Assembly (NCBI GenBank): GCA_026400305.1
Contig: JAPLPI010000020.1
Location: 1-6,666, forward strand
Reading direction: 5' to 3'
Length of the DNA stretch: 6,666 nt
DNA from: Alphaproteobacteria bacterium
Lineage (GTDB): Bacteria; Pseudomonadota; Alphaproteobacteria; Micropepsales; Micropepsaceae
Part shown: piece by piece, positions 6,607 to 6,666 of the stretch
How positions within the stretch are numbered: position 1 is the first letter of the stretch
Layout: each line of letters starts with the position of its first letter
Translations under genes and position numbers: made by a program
The notes under the pieces: generated by a model
Told to the model about the DNA's origin: nothing
What the model saw: the letters and a program-made list of their open reading frames with translations, nothing else
Database searches by the model: none

Positions 6607-6666
6607 ACCGGCGCGCTGTCCTTATACAGCTTGTAGATGATCGAGTCGGTCAGCGCTTCGAACGAC
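6603..6666 (-). CDS. C-terminal end of an unrecognised gene entering from the right
   Basis: The minus strand is open from the right edge to a TAG at 6605-6603 and encodes the 20 residues SFEALTDSIIYKLYKDSAPV. The codons favour G or C at the third position (16 of 20 by my count), as in neighbouring genes. Its stop interlocks with the LOG stop in the same CTAG pattern seen at 4002-4005, which supports it being a real gene end. I cannot name the protein from this fragment. Confidence 0.5.
   Translation of the reverse strand, partial: SFEALTDSIIYKLYKDSAPV

Overview
The window reads as ordinary chromosomal DNA from a GC-rich bacterium (about 60% G+C by eye), most likely an alphaproteobacterium. 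The clues are a cold-shock protein with two cold-shock domains, an Atm1-type ABC exporter like the Novosphingobium one, and a TTGAC / CTAT promoter of the Caulobacter type. Nothing points to mobile DNA: I see no transposase, integrase, tRNA, rRNA or CRISPR array, and coding is dense.

Layout. (1) Bases 1-3060, minus strand: a tightly packed operon transcribed right to left. It encodes an RhlE-like DEAD-box RNA helicase (GTG start at 3060), a YaiI/YqxD-family PIN-like protein (TTG start overlapping the helicase stop) and SelO, a pseudokinase-fold protein AMPylator that runs off the left edge after 417 residues. (2) Bases 3061-3420: a divergent control region with a good minus-strand promoter, a long hairpin-rich helicase leader, and an AT-flanked near-palindrome between the two promoters. 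(3) Bases 3421-4005, plus strand: a two-domain cold-shock protein with a Gly-rich linker. (4) Bases 4002-5867, minus strand: an Atm1/ABCB7-type half transporter. It is directly preceded, in the same frame, by a likely 30-residue single-helix membrane microprotein (5868-5960). (5) Bases 6049-6606, plus strand: a LOG-family nucleotide phosphoribohydrolase. (6) Bases 6603-6666, minus strand: the last 20 codons of an unrecognised gene.

The divergent helicase and cold-shock genes both remodel RNA structure and share one control region, so they plausibly form a cold or RNA-folding response unit. The exporter is expected to handle glutathione-linked sulfur or metal compounds at the inner membrane. 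SelO is a redox-linked protein modifier, so part of the window may concern redox stress, although no direct link between these genes is visible.

No obviously new multi-gene system is present. The signals most worth a second look are two strong hairpins hidden inside coding sequence (1625-1655 in the yaiI-like gene, and 3447-3474 just after the start of the cold-shock gene), the microprotein fused by a TAG-ATG junction to the exporter, and two convergent gene pairs that each share a CTAG stop palindrome.
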